Positions 25,000 through 33,013 of a stretch of DNA of 64,000 nt are shown in pieces (position 1 is the first letter of the stretch; the number at the start of each line of letters is the position of its first letter). The translations under genes were made by a program, and so were the position numbers. The DNA comes from Blautia sp. An81 (GTDB lineage: Bacteria; Bacillota; Clostridia; Lachnospirales; Lachnospiraceae): contig NZ_NFHH01000003.1 of NCBI RefSeq assembly GCF_002161285.1, positions 62,001 through 126,000 of the forward strand. The letters are read 5' to 3'. The notes beneath the pieces were generated by a model that was not told the origin of the DNA, did no database searches, and worked only from the letters and a program-made list of their open reading frames with translations.

Positions 25000-25472
25000 T
25001 CCATAGGTTTGCAGACGTCTATCCAGTCTTTGGCGTTTGTATAGTTTTCCAGCTCGCTGCAGGTCAGCTCAATAGCGGAGTTTTCGCTGCCTGCAGCAGG
25101 GAAAACGGTTTCAAAGCGTTTTAAAGACTGGTCCAGATAGATTTCCGTATGAGAAGGATTGGCAAAAGGACATACGCCTCCGATCCCATGGCCGGTGAGA
25201 GGTTCTACGTCATCCTTTGCCAGCATTTTCGCCTTCATACCGAAGTAATGTTTGAATTTGCTGTTATCGATTTTCATATCCCCGGCGGTGACAATGAGGA
25301 TTGCATGGTCCTTTTCTTTGCTGTAAAAAGACAGGGTTTTTGCAATCCGGGCAGGGGCGGTTCCTACTGCCTGGGCAGCCAGCTCCACAGTAGCGCTGGA
25401 CTGGGAAAATTCCCGGATATCATTCTCCCTTCCCAGGGATTTGAAATATTGTTTTACAGATTCTAGTGACAT
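24993..25472 (-). CDS. YbaK/EbsC-family Cys-tRNA(Pro)/aminoacyl-tRNA deacylase
   Basis: The 159-residue protein shows the YbaK editing fold. SSATVELAAQAVGTAPARIA lies near residue 25, AILIVTAGDMKIDNSKFKHYF near 58, and the GIGGVCPFANP substrate pocket near 97. Relatives clear mischarged tRNA in trans. It is a single reverse-strand gene with its own promoter, and it overlaps the end of the AadE-like gene tail to tail. Confidence 0.9.
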   Translation of the reverse strand: MSLESVKQYFKSLGRENDIREFSQSSATVELAAQAVGTAPARIAKTLSFYSKEKDHAILIVTAGDMKIDNSKFKHYFGMKAKMLAKDDVEPLTGHGIGGVCPFANPSHTEIYLDQSLKRFETVFPAAGSENSAIELTCSELENYTNAKDWIDVCKPMDQ

Positions 25473-25531
25473 GGTGAATAATTCCTTTCTGTTTTATATA
25501 AAAGTTTGTTGAGTTTTGCTGCTATAGAGTT

Positions 25532-25560
25532 ATTTTATATAGTTATTTGGAAGATGTCAA
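25532..25560 (-). promoter_or_regulatory. Promoter of the ybaK-like gene
   Basis: On the reverse strand TTGACA (25555-25560) and TAAAAT (25532-25537) are 17 bases apart. Confidence 0.7.
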
Positions 25561-25563
25561 AGT

Positions 25564-25932
25564 TTATTGCACACTGATATTTTCAACGATAGACATTTTC
25601 TGTAACTGTTTTGCAGGTCCCCGAATCGCTAAAAAAGAAGTAAACAAAACAATAGCGATTATGAGCATAAGAGGAATGAACGGAACACTCCAAGGCGTTC
25701 CCCAAATATTTGTTATCAGGCTTACATAGATGACCCAGTGCATGGGAAGACCGATAATACAGCCTAAAATAACTCCGCTTATCCCATAGGTCCCTGCTTC
25801 GGCAATTATCATTTTTACAAGCTGCCGATTACTCATTCCAATCGCCCTCATACCTCCGTATTCTTTCATTTTGGCGGCAACTCCCATATTATTTTGAATC
25901 ATAGCATGTATGAATAAATAGCTGAAAAAGAC
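25564..25932 (-). pseudogene. Remnant of an FtsX-family ABC transporter permease (C-terminal part only)
   Basis: The reverse strand encodes about 123 residues matching the last part of MacB/FtsX permeases: MKEYGGMRAIGMSNRQLVKM, ISGVILGCIIGLPMHW, and a final LAIRGPAKQLQ...ENISVQ ending. The preceding half of the protein is absent. Upstream of about 25932 the frame runs into sequence antisense to the next gene, with no ribosome site. A full permease is 400-800 residues, so this is a decayed fragment. No ATP-binding partner is nearby. Confidence 0.75.
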
Positions 25933-25950
25933 ATAGAAATGCGGTATAAT
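25922..25950 (+). promoter_or_regulatory. Promoter of the YhhN-like gene
   Basis: CTGAAA (25922-25927) and TATAAT (25945-25950) are separated by 17 bases. Confidence 0.5.
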
Positions 25951-25981
25951 TATAAAACACAGAAAAATAAGGGGGTGCTTT

Positions 25982-26638
25982 ATGCTGTATGTGATCTGGG
26001 GGATTTTAGTCCTTCCTGTGATCATTGTGGGAATGATCCTGCATTTTAAGATCAAGGAATGGGGGAAGCGCAGATGGAATATCCTTCCCAAATGTCTTTC
26101 TACCTGGATGATCGTGTGTACTGGTTTTTTAGGAATCTGGGCCAGAGGAGACAGCCAGGGACTGGATAAGAAATGGATTTTGGCGGCCTTGGTCCTTTTC
26201 CTGCTGGCGGACGGTTTTCTGGAAGTACAGTTTTTCCTGGGTATGGGAGTATTTGCAGCGGGACATCTGATCTTGATCGGATGGTTTCTCACAAGAGGAG
26301 CCTATACGCCGGTAAGTTTTTTCTGGTGGGTTCTCTTTATGGGAGTTTCCTTATATCTGTTCCACAGGGAACTAAGGGGAGCCAGAGAGAATCCCAAACT
26401 GTATGCCATGATCTTGTATCCGGCAGTGCTTATGGGAATGACAGCGGTGGCTGTTATGCTTCCTTCAAAGCTGGGGCCGGATTACCTGAGAGCAGCAGTG
26501 GGAGCAGTGCTGTTTGCGGTTTCGGATTTAATGGTGGGAAAGGGTTTTTTTAACAAGCTGTCAAAGCCTATGAGCGTACTGGCGTTGAGCCTCTATTATG
26601 CAGGAATATTTTGCATAGCATTGATTACGTGGATATAA
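25982..26638 (+). CDS. YhhN/TMEM86-family membrane protein (lysoplasmalogenase-like)
   Basis: The 218-residue protein has about eight hydrophobic helices and the YhhN-family elements LFLLADGFLEVQFFLGMGVF and YLRAAVGAVLFAVSDLMVGK, with the conserved acidic residues in helices 3 and 7. Animal members hydrolyse the vinyl-ether bond of lysoplasmalogen. Many anaerobic Firmicutes make plasmalogens, which fits, but bacterial activity is inferred. A run of G (AAGGGGG) precedes the ATG, and the gene ends 12 bases before the next. Confidence 0.85.
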   Translation: MLYVIWGILVLPVIIVGMILHFKIKEWGKRRWNILPKCLSTWMIVCTGFLGIWARGDSQGLDKKWILAALVLFLLADGFLEVQFFLGMGVFAAGHLILIGWFLTRGAYTPVSFFWWVLFMGVSLYLFHRELRGARENPKLYAMILYPAVLMGMTAVAVMLPSKLGPDYLRAAVGAVLFAVSDLMVGKGFFNKLSKPMSVLALSLYYAGIFCIALITWI

Positions 26639-26650
26639 AAGGAGATAAGA

Positions 26651-27136
26651 GTGGAAGAAAAAACAGAAATGATTTATGGAGAAATTTATCAAAGTCCCAT
26701 AGGAGCTCTGACAATTTTGTCTGGAGACAAAGGAATTAAGGCCATAAAATTTTATGAAGATGAGAAAGTGAAAGCCCAGGGCAGGACTAATGAGATGACC
26801 AGGTGGGCGGTGAAAGAGCTGGAGGAATATTTTCAGGGAAAGAGAAAGGCCTTTACGGTGCCCTGTGTTCCTCAGGGTACAGATTTTCAGAAAAGAGTAT
26901 GGGAAGCTCTTACTCAGATTCCTTATGGCGAGACAAGGACTTATAAAGAAATTGCAGCGGCGGCAGGGAACTCCAAAGCCAGCCGGGCGGTGGGAATGGC
27001 AAATAACAGGAATCCCATACCCATTATCATTCCCTGCCACAGAGTGATCGGAACTAATGGAAGTCTGACTGGTTATGCAGGGGGACTGAAAGTTAAAGAA
27101 TATTTGCTGAAACTGGAAAGCAATTTGAATTTTTGA
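26651..27136 (+). CDS. ogt: Methylated-DNA-[protein]-cysteine S-methyltransferase
   Basis: The 161-residue protein carries the active-site motif IPIIIPCHRVIGTNGSLTGY, with the acceptor Cys in PCHR, and the DNA-binding stretch FQKRVWEALTQIPYGETRTY. It repairs O6-methylguanine by taking the alkyl group onto Cys, once per molecule. It starts at a GTG (26651) with AGGAG upstream, follows the YhhN-like gene, and ends at a terminator. Confidence 0.94.
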   Translation: MEEKTEMIYGEIYQSPIGALTILSGDKGIKAIKFYEDEKVKAQGRTNEMTRWAVKELEEYFQGKRKAFTVPCVPQGTDFQKRVWEALTQIPYGETRTYKEIAAAAGNSKASRAVGMANNRNPIPIIIPCHRVIGTNGSLTGYAGGLKVKEYLLKLESNLNF

Positions 27137-27148
27137 AAGTATGCAGGG

Positions 27149-27204
27149 AAAGGAAGATTGGTTTGCTTGTTTACGATAGCTGGCAGGCCGGTTTTCCTTT
27201 TTTT
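27149..27204 (+). terminator. Terminator after ogt
   Basis: AAAGGAA (27149-27155) pairs with TTCCTTT near 27195-27201. Additional TTGG/CCGG pairing extends the stem, and a T-run follows. Confidence 0.55.
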
Positions 27205-27216
27205 AAAATTTTAAAA

Positions 27217-27267
27217 TAAACAGTATATAACACTTGACAAAAGTTAACTACTGTTATATACTGTTTA
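27217..27267 (+). promoter_or_regulatory. GntR-ABC operon promoter inside a perfect inverted-repeat operator
   Basis: TTGACA (27234-27239) and TATACT (27257-27262) are 17 bases apart. TAAACAGTATATAACA (27217-27232) and its exact reverse complement TGTTATATACTGTTTA (27252-27267) flank the -35 and cover the -10. This is the expected position for autoregulation by the YtrA-type regulator encoded just downstream. Confidence 0.85.
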
Positions 27268-27287
27268 CAACAAAGGAGGAACAATGC

Positions 27288-27659
27288 ATGAAGATAATCA
27301 TAAACAATTCTCTGATGATCCCAATCTACGAGCAGATTGTAGACCAGATCAAGACCCTTATCCGGAAAGGGGAGTTAAAGGAGAATGATAATCTGCCTTC
27401 TGTACGGGCTTTGGCCAGGGAACTGAAGATCAGCGCCCTGACAGTGAAAAAGGCCTATGACGATCTGGAAACTGAAGGCTTTACCGTTACGGTACACGGC
27501 AAAGGAACCTATGTGGCGGCGACCAATGCAGAACGGCTTTTGGAAGAGCAGAAAAAGGAAGTAGAGGCAGATTTGGAAAAAGCTATACAGAAAGCCAGAC
27601 GATGCGGAATCAGCGATGAAGACTTAAAAGACATTTTTGAGTTATTGTTGGAGGGATGA
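27288..27659 (+). CDS. YtrA-type GntR-family transcriptional regulator
   Basis: The 123-residue protein has an N-terminal winged helix-turn-helix of GntR type: IPIYEQIVDQIKTLIRKGEL, then LPSVRALARELKISALTVKK and AYDDLETEG. The C-terminal segment is short and lacks an effector domain, as in the YtrA subfamily that controls ABC exporters. The ATG at 27288 is chosen because AAAGGAGG precedes it and homology starts there. Its stop overlaps the ABC ATPase start by 4 bases. It probably represses its own operon through the inverted repeat at 27217-27267. Confidence 0.93.
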   Translation: MKIIINNSLMIPIYEQIVDQIKTLIRKGELKENDNLPSVRALARELKISALTVKKAYDDLETEGFTVTVHGKGTYVAATNAERLLEEQKKEVEADLEKAIQKARRCGISDEDLKDIFELLLEG

Positions 27660-28513
27660 TTATGTTAAAAATCGATCATTTAAGAAAGAACTATGGAAGT
27701 TTTGCTTTGGACTGTACCCTGGAAGTGCAGCCAGGCTGTATCACAGGACTGATCGGCCAGAACGGAGCGGGAAAAAGCACTACATTTAAAGCGGTTTTAG
27801 GTCTTATCTCTACAGAGGGCGGGAGCATCCGGATTTTTGGAAAGGACCTGAAGGACTTTACCGCAAAAGACAAACAGGGGTTGGGAGTGGTCCTCTCCGA
27901 TTCCGGATTCAGCGGATATCTGACTATTGAAGATATCATCCCTGTGATGGAAAGCCTCTATACCAAATTTGACAAGACCTTTTTTAAAGAGCAGATAAAG
28001 CGGTTTCAGCTTCCTGAAAAGAAACGTCTAAAGGATTTTTCTACGGGAATGAAGGCAAAGCTGAAGGTCCTGGCAGCGATTTCTCATAATGCAAAACTGC
28101 TGATCCTTGACGAGCCTACAGCAGGTCTTGATGTGGTGGCCAGAGATGAACTTCTGGAAATGCTCCGGGAGTTTATGGAAAAGGACGAGGAACGGTCTAT
28201 TCTCATAAGCTCCCATATTTCCAGTGACCTGGAAACTTTGTGTGATGACCTTTACATGATCCATGAAGGAAAGATCATTCTCCATGAAGATACAGATGTG
28301 CTCCTCAGCGACTATGGACTTTTGAAAGTGGACAGAGAACAGTATACGGGATTGGATAAAGAATATATTCTGAGAAGAAAAAAGGAGAGCTACGGATATA
28401 GCTGCCTGACAAACCAGAAACAATATTATGTGGAGAATTATCCAGATATTGTCATTGAAAAAGGAAATATTGATGAAGTGATAACTATGATGATCAGAGG
28501 TGAAAGATTATGA
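27656..28513 (+). CDS. ABC transporter ATP-binding protein
   Basis: The 285-residue protein has Walker A GLIGQNGAGKSTTFKAV (residues about 32-48), the signature LKDFSTGMKAKLKVLAAI, Walker B KLLILDEPTAGLD, and the switch His in ILISSHISSDLE. It energises the permease encoded next, with which it overlaps by 4 bases. YtrA-linked ABC systems often respond to cell-wall-active compounds; the substrate here is unknown. Confidence 0.93.
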   Translation: MIMLKIDHLRKNYGSFALDCTLEVQPGCITGLIGQNGAGKSTTFKAVLGLISTEGGSIRIFGKDLKDFTAKDKQGLGVVLSDSGFSGYLTIEDIIPVMESLYTKFDKTFFKEQIKRFQLPEKKRLKDFSTGMKAKLKVLAAISHNAKLLILDEPTAGLDVVARDELLEMLREFMEKDEERSILISSHISSDLETLCDDLYMIHEGKIILHEDTDVLLSDYGLLKVDREQYTGLDKEYILRRKKESYGYSCLTNQKQYYVENYPDIVIEKGNIDEVITMMIRGERL

Positions 28514-29163
28514 AAGGATTATTGATAAAAGATTTTCGGTTAATGAAAGTTCAGAAAAATTTTTTGACTTTAATCACAGTCATAGGAGTTTTTATGGCTC
28601 TGTTTTCTGAAAATGTATCGTATACGATTGGCTTTATATCTTTTATATTTTCGCTGTTTTCAATAAGCTCTATCAGTTATGATGAGCTTGACAATGGAAA
28701 TGCTTTTTTGTTTTCCCTGCCCGTTACCAGAAAGACTTATACCATCGAAAAATATTGTTTCGGAATGATCATGGGACTGGGGGCCTGGATTATAATATCA
28801 ATGCTGTCAGTAGCTATAGGAATCGGAAGAGGACAGGAGCCTGTTGGAGAATTAATTACAATTGCTTTTATAATTCTGCCCCTGGTATTATTTATGCTGG
28901 CAGTGATGGTGCCTGTAATGCTGAAATTTGGGGCTGAAAAGGGAAGAGTTGCGGTAGTCATTCTCTTTGCAGTGCTTTATTTGACAATAGTAATGCTGGC
29001 AGAGAGTGTACAACAGTGGGGAGAAGATTTTTTGCCGATTCTGGATTCTCTTCCTGAAATAGGAATTGGAACTTTTCTGGGAATCCTGATTGCCGCTGCT
29101 GTTTTAATTTTACTTTTGTCCGTGAGAATCAGTATCGGAATTGTAAAAAAGAAAGAATTTTAA
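28510..29163 (+). CDS. ABC-2-type transporter permease
   Basis: The 217-residue protein has six hydrophobic helices and opens MKGLLIKDFRLMKVQKNFLT, typical of ABC-2 permeases in GntR-ABC operons. SSISYDELDNGNAFLFSLPV and TRKTYTIEKY is the usual cytoplasmic loop. It would form the membrane channel for the ATPase encoded upstream. The next gene follows after 14 bases. Confidence 0.87.
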   Translation: MKGLLIKDFRLMKVQKNFLTLITVIGVFMALFSENVSYTIGFISFIFSLFSISSISYDELDNGNAFLFSLPVTRKTYTIEKYCFGMIMGLGAWIIISMLSVAIGIGRGQEPVGELITIAFIILPLVLFMLAVMVPVMLKFGAEKGRVAVVILFAVLYLTIVMLAESVQQWGEDFLPILDSLPEIGIGTFLGILIAAAVLILLLSVRISIGIVKKKEF

Positions 29164-29177
29164 GAGGGAAAACAAGT

Positions 29178-29399
29178 ATGAAAAATTCAGGCAGATGTCC
29201 AAAATGCGGTTCTGTAGATATTGTTCGTGTTCCGGATAATCCCCGTCGTTATACCAGCGGAAACAATATCTATACCACTTCAATAACTTTAATAGGGAAA
29301 ATCCCTGTTATCCGCTATGTATGTTGCTGCTGCGGCTATGTAGAGAACTGGGTGGAGAAGGCAGGGGAGCTGGATACCATTAAAAGAAATTTTGGATAA
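29178..29399 (+). CDS. Small zinc-ribbon protein
   Basis: The 73-residue protein has a CPKC pair near residue 8 and a CCCCGY cluster near residue 50, the two halves of a zinc ribbon. The remainder is short and polar. It lies 14 bases behind the ABC permease and may be the last gene of that operon. Function is unknown. Confidence 0.7.
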   Translation: MKNSGRCPKCGSVDIVRVPDNPRRYTSGNNIYTTSITLIGKIPVIRYVCCCCGYVENWVEKAGELDTIKRNFG

Positions 29400-29445
29400 A
29401 GTGGAAGTATATGGATTTTGGAAATGAAAACCATCAAGAAGAGAA

Positions 29446-29697
29446 ATTTACGGTTGAAAAATGGTTTTTACAATTTGAACCGTAGTTTTAAACAGGGTAA
29501 AACGGTTAAATTTGGAATTTCCAAAATATAACCGTACTTTTTCCAGAAATTAAACGGTTAAAAAAGGCATTCGTTAAATTATAACCGTACAATAGCCTGG
29601 AAATGAACGGTTATAATGGCATTTTTAGGATTATAACCGTATAACAGTCCGGAAATGAACGGTTAAATATAGCAATTTTGAATTATAACCGTATAAT
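29446..29697. repeat. Array of five ~52-bp palindromic repeats
   Basis: ACGGTT occurs at 29450, 29502, 29554, 29607 and 29659. Each is followed 28-29 bases later by its inverse AACCGT (29478, 29530, 29583, 29635, 29687), giving a period of 52-53 bases. Units 2-5 also share ATTATAACCGTA-like right arms and CCTGGAAA-like joints. Each unit is a hairpin with an AT-rich middle. No reading frame crosses the array. Together with the element at 29766-29921 it fills the 540-base gap between the zinc-ribbon gene and rqcH. Confidence 0.85.
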
Positions 29698-29765
29698 CCT
29701 GGAGAATCCCCAAGTTTAGTGATGATTTATGCGAAAAATAGGGGATAAAAAGAAAAGCTCAGAGT

Positions 29766-29921
29766 AAGGCGTTTCCGCATTAACCAAAATTGAGAATATT
29801 TATACATTTTATTGCTCATTCTGCGCTGCTTTGAGCTTATGGTCTGTCTCAAAGCAATGCTCGACAAATTGGCATAAAATGTATAAATATTCCTGAAATA
29901 TGATTCATGCCACAACGCCTT
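29766..29921. repeat. Dispersed palindromic element, copy A
   Basis: The ends AAGGCGTT and AACGCCTT are inverted repeats. Inside, GAATATTTATACATTTTAT pairs with ATAAAATGTATAAATATTC, and CTTTGAG with CTCAAAG near the centre. The whole unit folds as one long hairpin of about 156 bases. Related copies lie at 44215-44263, 57975-58122 (inside 57921-58180) and 59558-59704. This copy sits 17 bases beyond the rqcH stop. Confidence 0.85.
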
Positions 29922-29938
29922 GCTTTTTATGAAGATTA

Positions 29939-31684
29939 TTATTCCACCTGCTCAATCCCGGAGATATCCGGTTCAATCATCAGGGAATAGTTGGTGTAGT
30001 AGACGACAAACCCTGGTTTGGCGCCGTTGGGTTTTTTCACATGTTTTTTCTGGATATAATCAATTTCTACTTTGGGGGCTGTTCTGCCGCTGGAATAGTA
30101 GGCGGCCAGCCGTCCGGCTTCTTCAAAGGTTCTGTCAGGCAGTTCTTCATTATTGCTCTTTATGATTACGTGGGAGCCGGCCATTTTCTTGGCGTGAAAC
30201 CACCAGTCATTTCCTGTGGCAAATTTAAAAGTCAGCTCATCATTCTGATAATTATTTTTTCCTATATAGATATGGTAGCCGTCGCTGGAAATATAATGAA
30301 GTGGTTTGGACTTTGCCATTGCCTTCTTTTTATTTCCGGAATAATGTTTCTTGATATATCCGTATTCGGTCAGCTCGTCTTTAATCTGGGACAGATCGTT
30401 TTCCTGAAGAGCAATGTCCAGTGCCGTGCTGATGGATTCCAGATGCTGGATTTCTTCTTCCGTATCTTTTAACTGTTCCTCCAGAGCCTGGGCAGTACGT
30501 TTCATCTTATTGTAACGGTCAAAATATTTCTTGGCGTTTTCCTGAGGGCTCATAGTGGGATCCAGAGGAATAGTAATCTCCTCGTTGGTATAATAATTCA
30601 GAGCCTTAAAGGATTTGCAGCCTTCCTCCAGGTTATATCCGTAGGTGTTGATCAGTTCTCCGTAAACTTTGTACTTGTCCATTTTCTGAGTATCCTTCAT
30701 CTGCTTGGACTGGAGATCCAGTTTTTTCCGATTCCGCTCCAGGGCGGTCTGAACGATCCGGCGAAGGTCAGAAGATTTCTGACGGATCCGGGTAATCTGA
30801 TCTTTCTGGGCGTAATACTGTTCCAGTACCTGGGACATGGAAGAAAAGCTTTTCACAGGAGCGTTCATATATTTTGTCAAAGGAAGGGCGGCGTATTCCA
30901 CCGGCTCTTCTTTTTCGTTATAGACAATATTTGGCTGGAAATTACCTTCCTTTACATCTTCCATAAGCCTTTGAAAAGTATGAAAGAGGTGCTCCTTTGC
31001 CGGAGGCGTGAGAGATTTTGCCGGCTGACTGCCGTCCAGAGAAGCCCGATGGCAGATTTCCTCGGCAATACAGGGGCTGATCCCTGTAAGGGAGGTATAG
31101 AGGGCTTTGGACAGATTTACAGGCTTTTCACATACAGATTGGGAAAAGTCTTCCTCGGACACAGTCATAGGATTATATTTTTCCTGAGTCTTTGGGAGAA
31201 AGTAGGCTCTGCCTGGAAGCACTTCCCGGACAGAGCTTACATTTCCGGAAATATGCTTGATGCTGTCCAGGATCATCCGCTCTTCATTTAAGAAAATAAT
31301 ATTGCTGTGTTTTCCCATGATCTCTACCACCAGGATTTTATGGCACAGATCGCCCAGCTCATTTAAATGCTCGATTTCAAATTCAATAGCTCTTTCCATA
31401 TCCGGCTGGGTCACAGAGACGATCCTTCCGCTTCCGATATGTTTCCGAAGAAGCATGCAGAAATTAGGGGCGGTTAAGGGGCTGGTTTTATTTTTATCTG
31501 TAAAATAGATCAATGGAAGGGAAGCACTGGCGGAGATCAGGAGACGGTACTGAGTCTTGTTGCTTTTTATGGTGATCAGCAGCTCATCTGCCTCCGGCTG
31601 GGCGATTTTATTGATCTTTCCTCCCACGATAGTATCTTGAAATTCTTTTACCATGTTTGCAATGGTGATTCCGTCAAATGCCAT
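29939..31684 (-). CDS. rqcH: Ribosome-associated quality-control protein RqcH (NFACT/Rqc2 family)
   Basis: The 581-residue protein has the NFACT-N domain (MAFDGITIANMVKEFQDTIV, MLLRKHIGSGRIVSV, VVEIMGKHSNIIFLN). A long helical coiled-coil middle spans about residues 290-430, and a C-terminal NFACT-R domain contains DWWFHAKKMAGSHVIIKSN. Bacterial RqcH binds obstructed 50S subunits and adds alanine tails to stalled peptides; older annotations call it fibronectin-binding protein. At the position of the catalytic Asp97-Arg98 pair it reads Glu97-Arg98, a conservative change. It is a single reverse-strand gene with AAAGGAG before the ATG. Confidence 0.94.
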   Translation of the reverse strand: MAFDGITIANMVKEFQDTIVGGKINKIAQPEADELLITIKSNKTQYRLLISASASLPLIYFTDKNKTSPLTAPNFCMLLRKHIGSGRIVSVTQPDMERAIEFEIEHLNELGDLCHKILVVEIMGKHSNIIFLNEERMILDSIKHISGNVSSVREVLPGRAYFLPKTQEKYNPMTVSEEDFSQSVCEKPVNLSKALYTSLTGISPCIAEEICHRASLDGSQPAKSLTPPAKEHLFHTFQRLMEDVKEGNFQPNIVYNEKEEPVEYAALPLTKYMNAPVKSFSSMSQVLEQYYAQKDQITRIRQKSSDLRRIVQTALERNRKKLDLQSKQMKDTQKMDKYKVYGELINTYGYNLEEGCKSFKALNYYTNEEITIPLDPTMSPQENAKKYFDRYNKMKRTAQALEEQLKDTEEEIQHLESISTALDIALQENDLSQIKDELTEYGYIKKHYSGNKKKAMAKSKPLHYISSDGYHIYIGKNNYQNDELTFKFATGNDWWFHAKKMAGSHVIIKSNNEELPDRTFEEAGRLAAYYSSGRTAPKVEIDYIQKKHVKKPNGAKPGFVVYYTNYSLMIEPDISGIEQVE

Positions 31685-31764
31685 AGTCTTTGCACTCCTT
31701 TATCAATCATTTGGGGATATCCTTTTTATCTTATCATAAATTTTTGTAAGAAGCAAAAAAATGT

Positions 31765-31793
31765 TTGACGGGTATGTGCCTTTGACTTATAAT
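31765..31793 (+). promoter_or_regulatory. Promoter of the yicC-remA-gmk-rpoZ operon
   Basis: TTGACG (31765-31770) and TATAAT (31788-31793) are separated by 17 bases. Confidence 0.7.
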
Positions 31794-31847
31794 GACTATG
31801 TATGTTTATGCCCTCAGGCAAATAATGGACACAGAAAAGAGTTTTAC

Positions 31848-32726
31848 ATGATTAAAAGTATGACCGGCTTCGGCAGAGCCGAGCTAGTAGACGAAGAAAA
31901 AAAGATCACCGTAGAGATGAAGTCTGTGAATCACCGGTATCTGGATATTAATATGCGGATGCCAAAGAAGCTCAGCTTTTTTGAGGCGGCGATTCGTAAT
32001 CTTTTGAAAGAGTATATCCAGAGAGGAAAGGTAGATCTCTTTATTACTTATGAAGATTACACTCAGAGCAGAGTTTCGGTAAAATACAATCGGGAGATTG
32101 CACAGCAGTATCTTACCTACATCAGGGAGATGGGCAGTGAATTTGGACTTGAGACAGAGATCACTGCGGCGGCTCTTTCTAAATATCCGGAAGTGTTTAC
32201 CATGGAAGAGCAGACTCCTGATGAGAAAGAGCTTTGGACAGCTCTGGAACAGGTGATCCGCGGCGCAGCCGGACAGTTTGTAGAGAGCCGAACCCAGGAA
32301 GGTGCTCATCTGAGACAGGATATCCTGGAAAAACTGGAGGCTATGGATAAAAAGGTAGATCTGGTAGAAGCGAGATCCCCTGAGATTCTGCGGGAATACC
32401 GGGAGAAGCTGGAAGGCAAGGTGAAAGAGCTTCTGGCGGATGCCCAGATCGAGGAGAGTCGGATCGCAGCAGAGGTAATTCTTTTTGCCGATAAGATCTG
32501 TACAGATGAGGAAACGGTCCGGCTGAAAAGCCATATCCATCGTATGGAGGAAGTTCTCCATGAGAACGAAGGGATTGGGCGAAAATTGGATTTCATAGCT
32601 CAGGAGATGAATCGGGAGGCAAATACCATCCTCTCTAAGGCAAATGACCTGGAGACTTCCAATCTGGCCATTGATCTTAAGACAGAGATTGAAAAAGTCC
32701 GGGAACAGATCCAGAATATTGAATAA
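31848..32726 (+). CDS. YicC/YloC-family endoribonuclease
   Basis: The 292-residue protein starts MIKSMTGFGRAELVDEEKKI and keeps the family landmarks KSVNHRYLDINMRMPKKLS and a C-terminal GRKLDFIAQEMNREANTILS with KANDLETSNLAIDLKTEIEK. YicC-type proteins are RNases implicated in small-RNA turnover. The in-frame extension to 31761 lies over the promoter and is rejected. It leads the conserved yicC-remA-gmk-rpoZ order. Confidence 0.93.
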   Translation: MIKSMTGFGRAELVDEEKKITVEMKSVNHRYLDINMRMPKKLSFFEAAIRNLLKEYIQRGKVDLFITYEDYTQSRVSVKYNREIAQQYLTYIREMGSEFGLETEITAAALSKYPEVFTMEEQTPDEKELWTALEQVIRGAAGQFVESRTQEGAHLRQDILEKLEAMDKKVDLVEARSPEILREYREKLEGKVKELLADAQIEESRIAAEVILFADKICTDEETVRLKSHIHRMEEVLHENEGIGRKLDFIAQEMNREANTILSKANDLETSNLAIDLKTEIEKVREQIQNIE

Positions 32727-32734
32727 AGGCAGGA

Positions 32735-33013
32735 ATGTCTATGACAAAGTTGTTGAATATCGGATTTGGAAATGTAGTAAATATGGATAAGGTGGTAGCG
32801 GTGGTCAGTCCCGACGCGGCACCTATCAAACGTCTGGTCCAGGCGGCAAAGGAATCAGGTAAAGCAGTGGATGCCACCCAGGGGAGAAAGACCAAAGCTG
32901 TTCTTATTACAGACGGCGATATGGTTGTGCTTTCTGCCCTTCAGCCTGAAACCATATCCAAGAGGTTTGGTACATTTCCGGAAAATGAAACAAGAGGGGA
33001 ATATGATGTCTGA
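32735..33013 (+). CDS. remA: RemA family (DUF370) DNA-binding regulator
   Basis: The 92-residue protein contains LLNIGFGNVVNMDKVVAVVS and GKAVDATQGRKTKAVLITDG, the RemA signature. In Bacillus RemA is a DNA-binding activator of matrix genes that forms ring assemblies. The start may instead be the second ATG at 32741, giving MTKLLNIGFG, closer to the family N terminus. It overlaps gmk by 11 bases, so translation is coupled. Confidence 0.93.
   Translation: MSMTKLLNIGFGNVVNMDKVVAVVSPDAAPIKRLVQAAKESGKAVDATQGRKTKAVLITDGDMVVLSALQPETISKRFGTFPENETRGEYDV

Noticed and set aside
29446-29697. CRISPR array
   Set aside because: The repeats are inverted arms with similar AT-rich middles rather than identical repeats with unique spacers, and there are no cas genes nearby.
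29727-29915. 62-residue reverse-strand frame
   Set aside because: It lies wholly within palindromic element copy A and is not conserved as protein between the copies.
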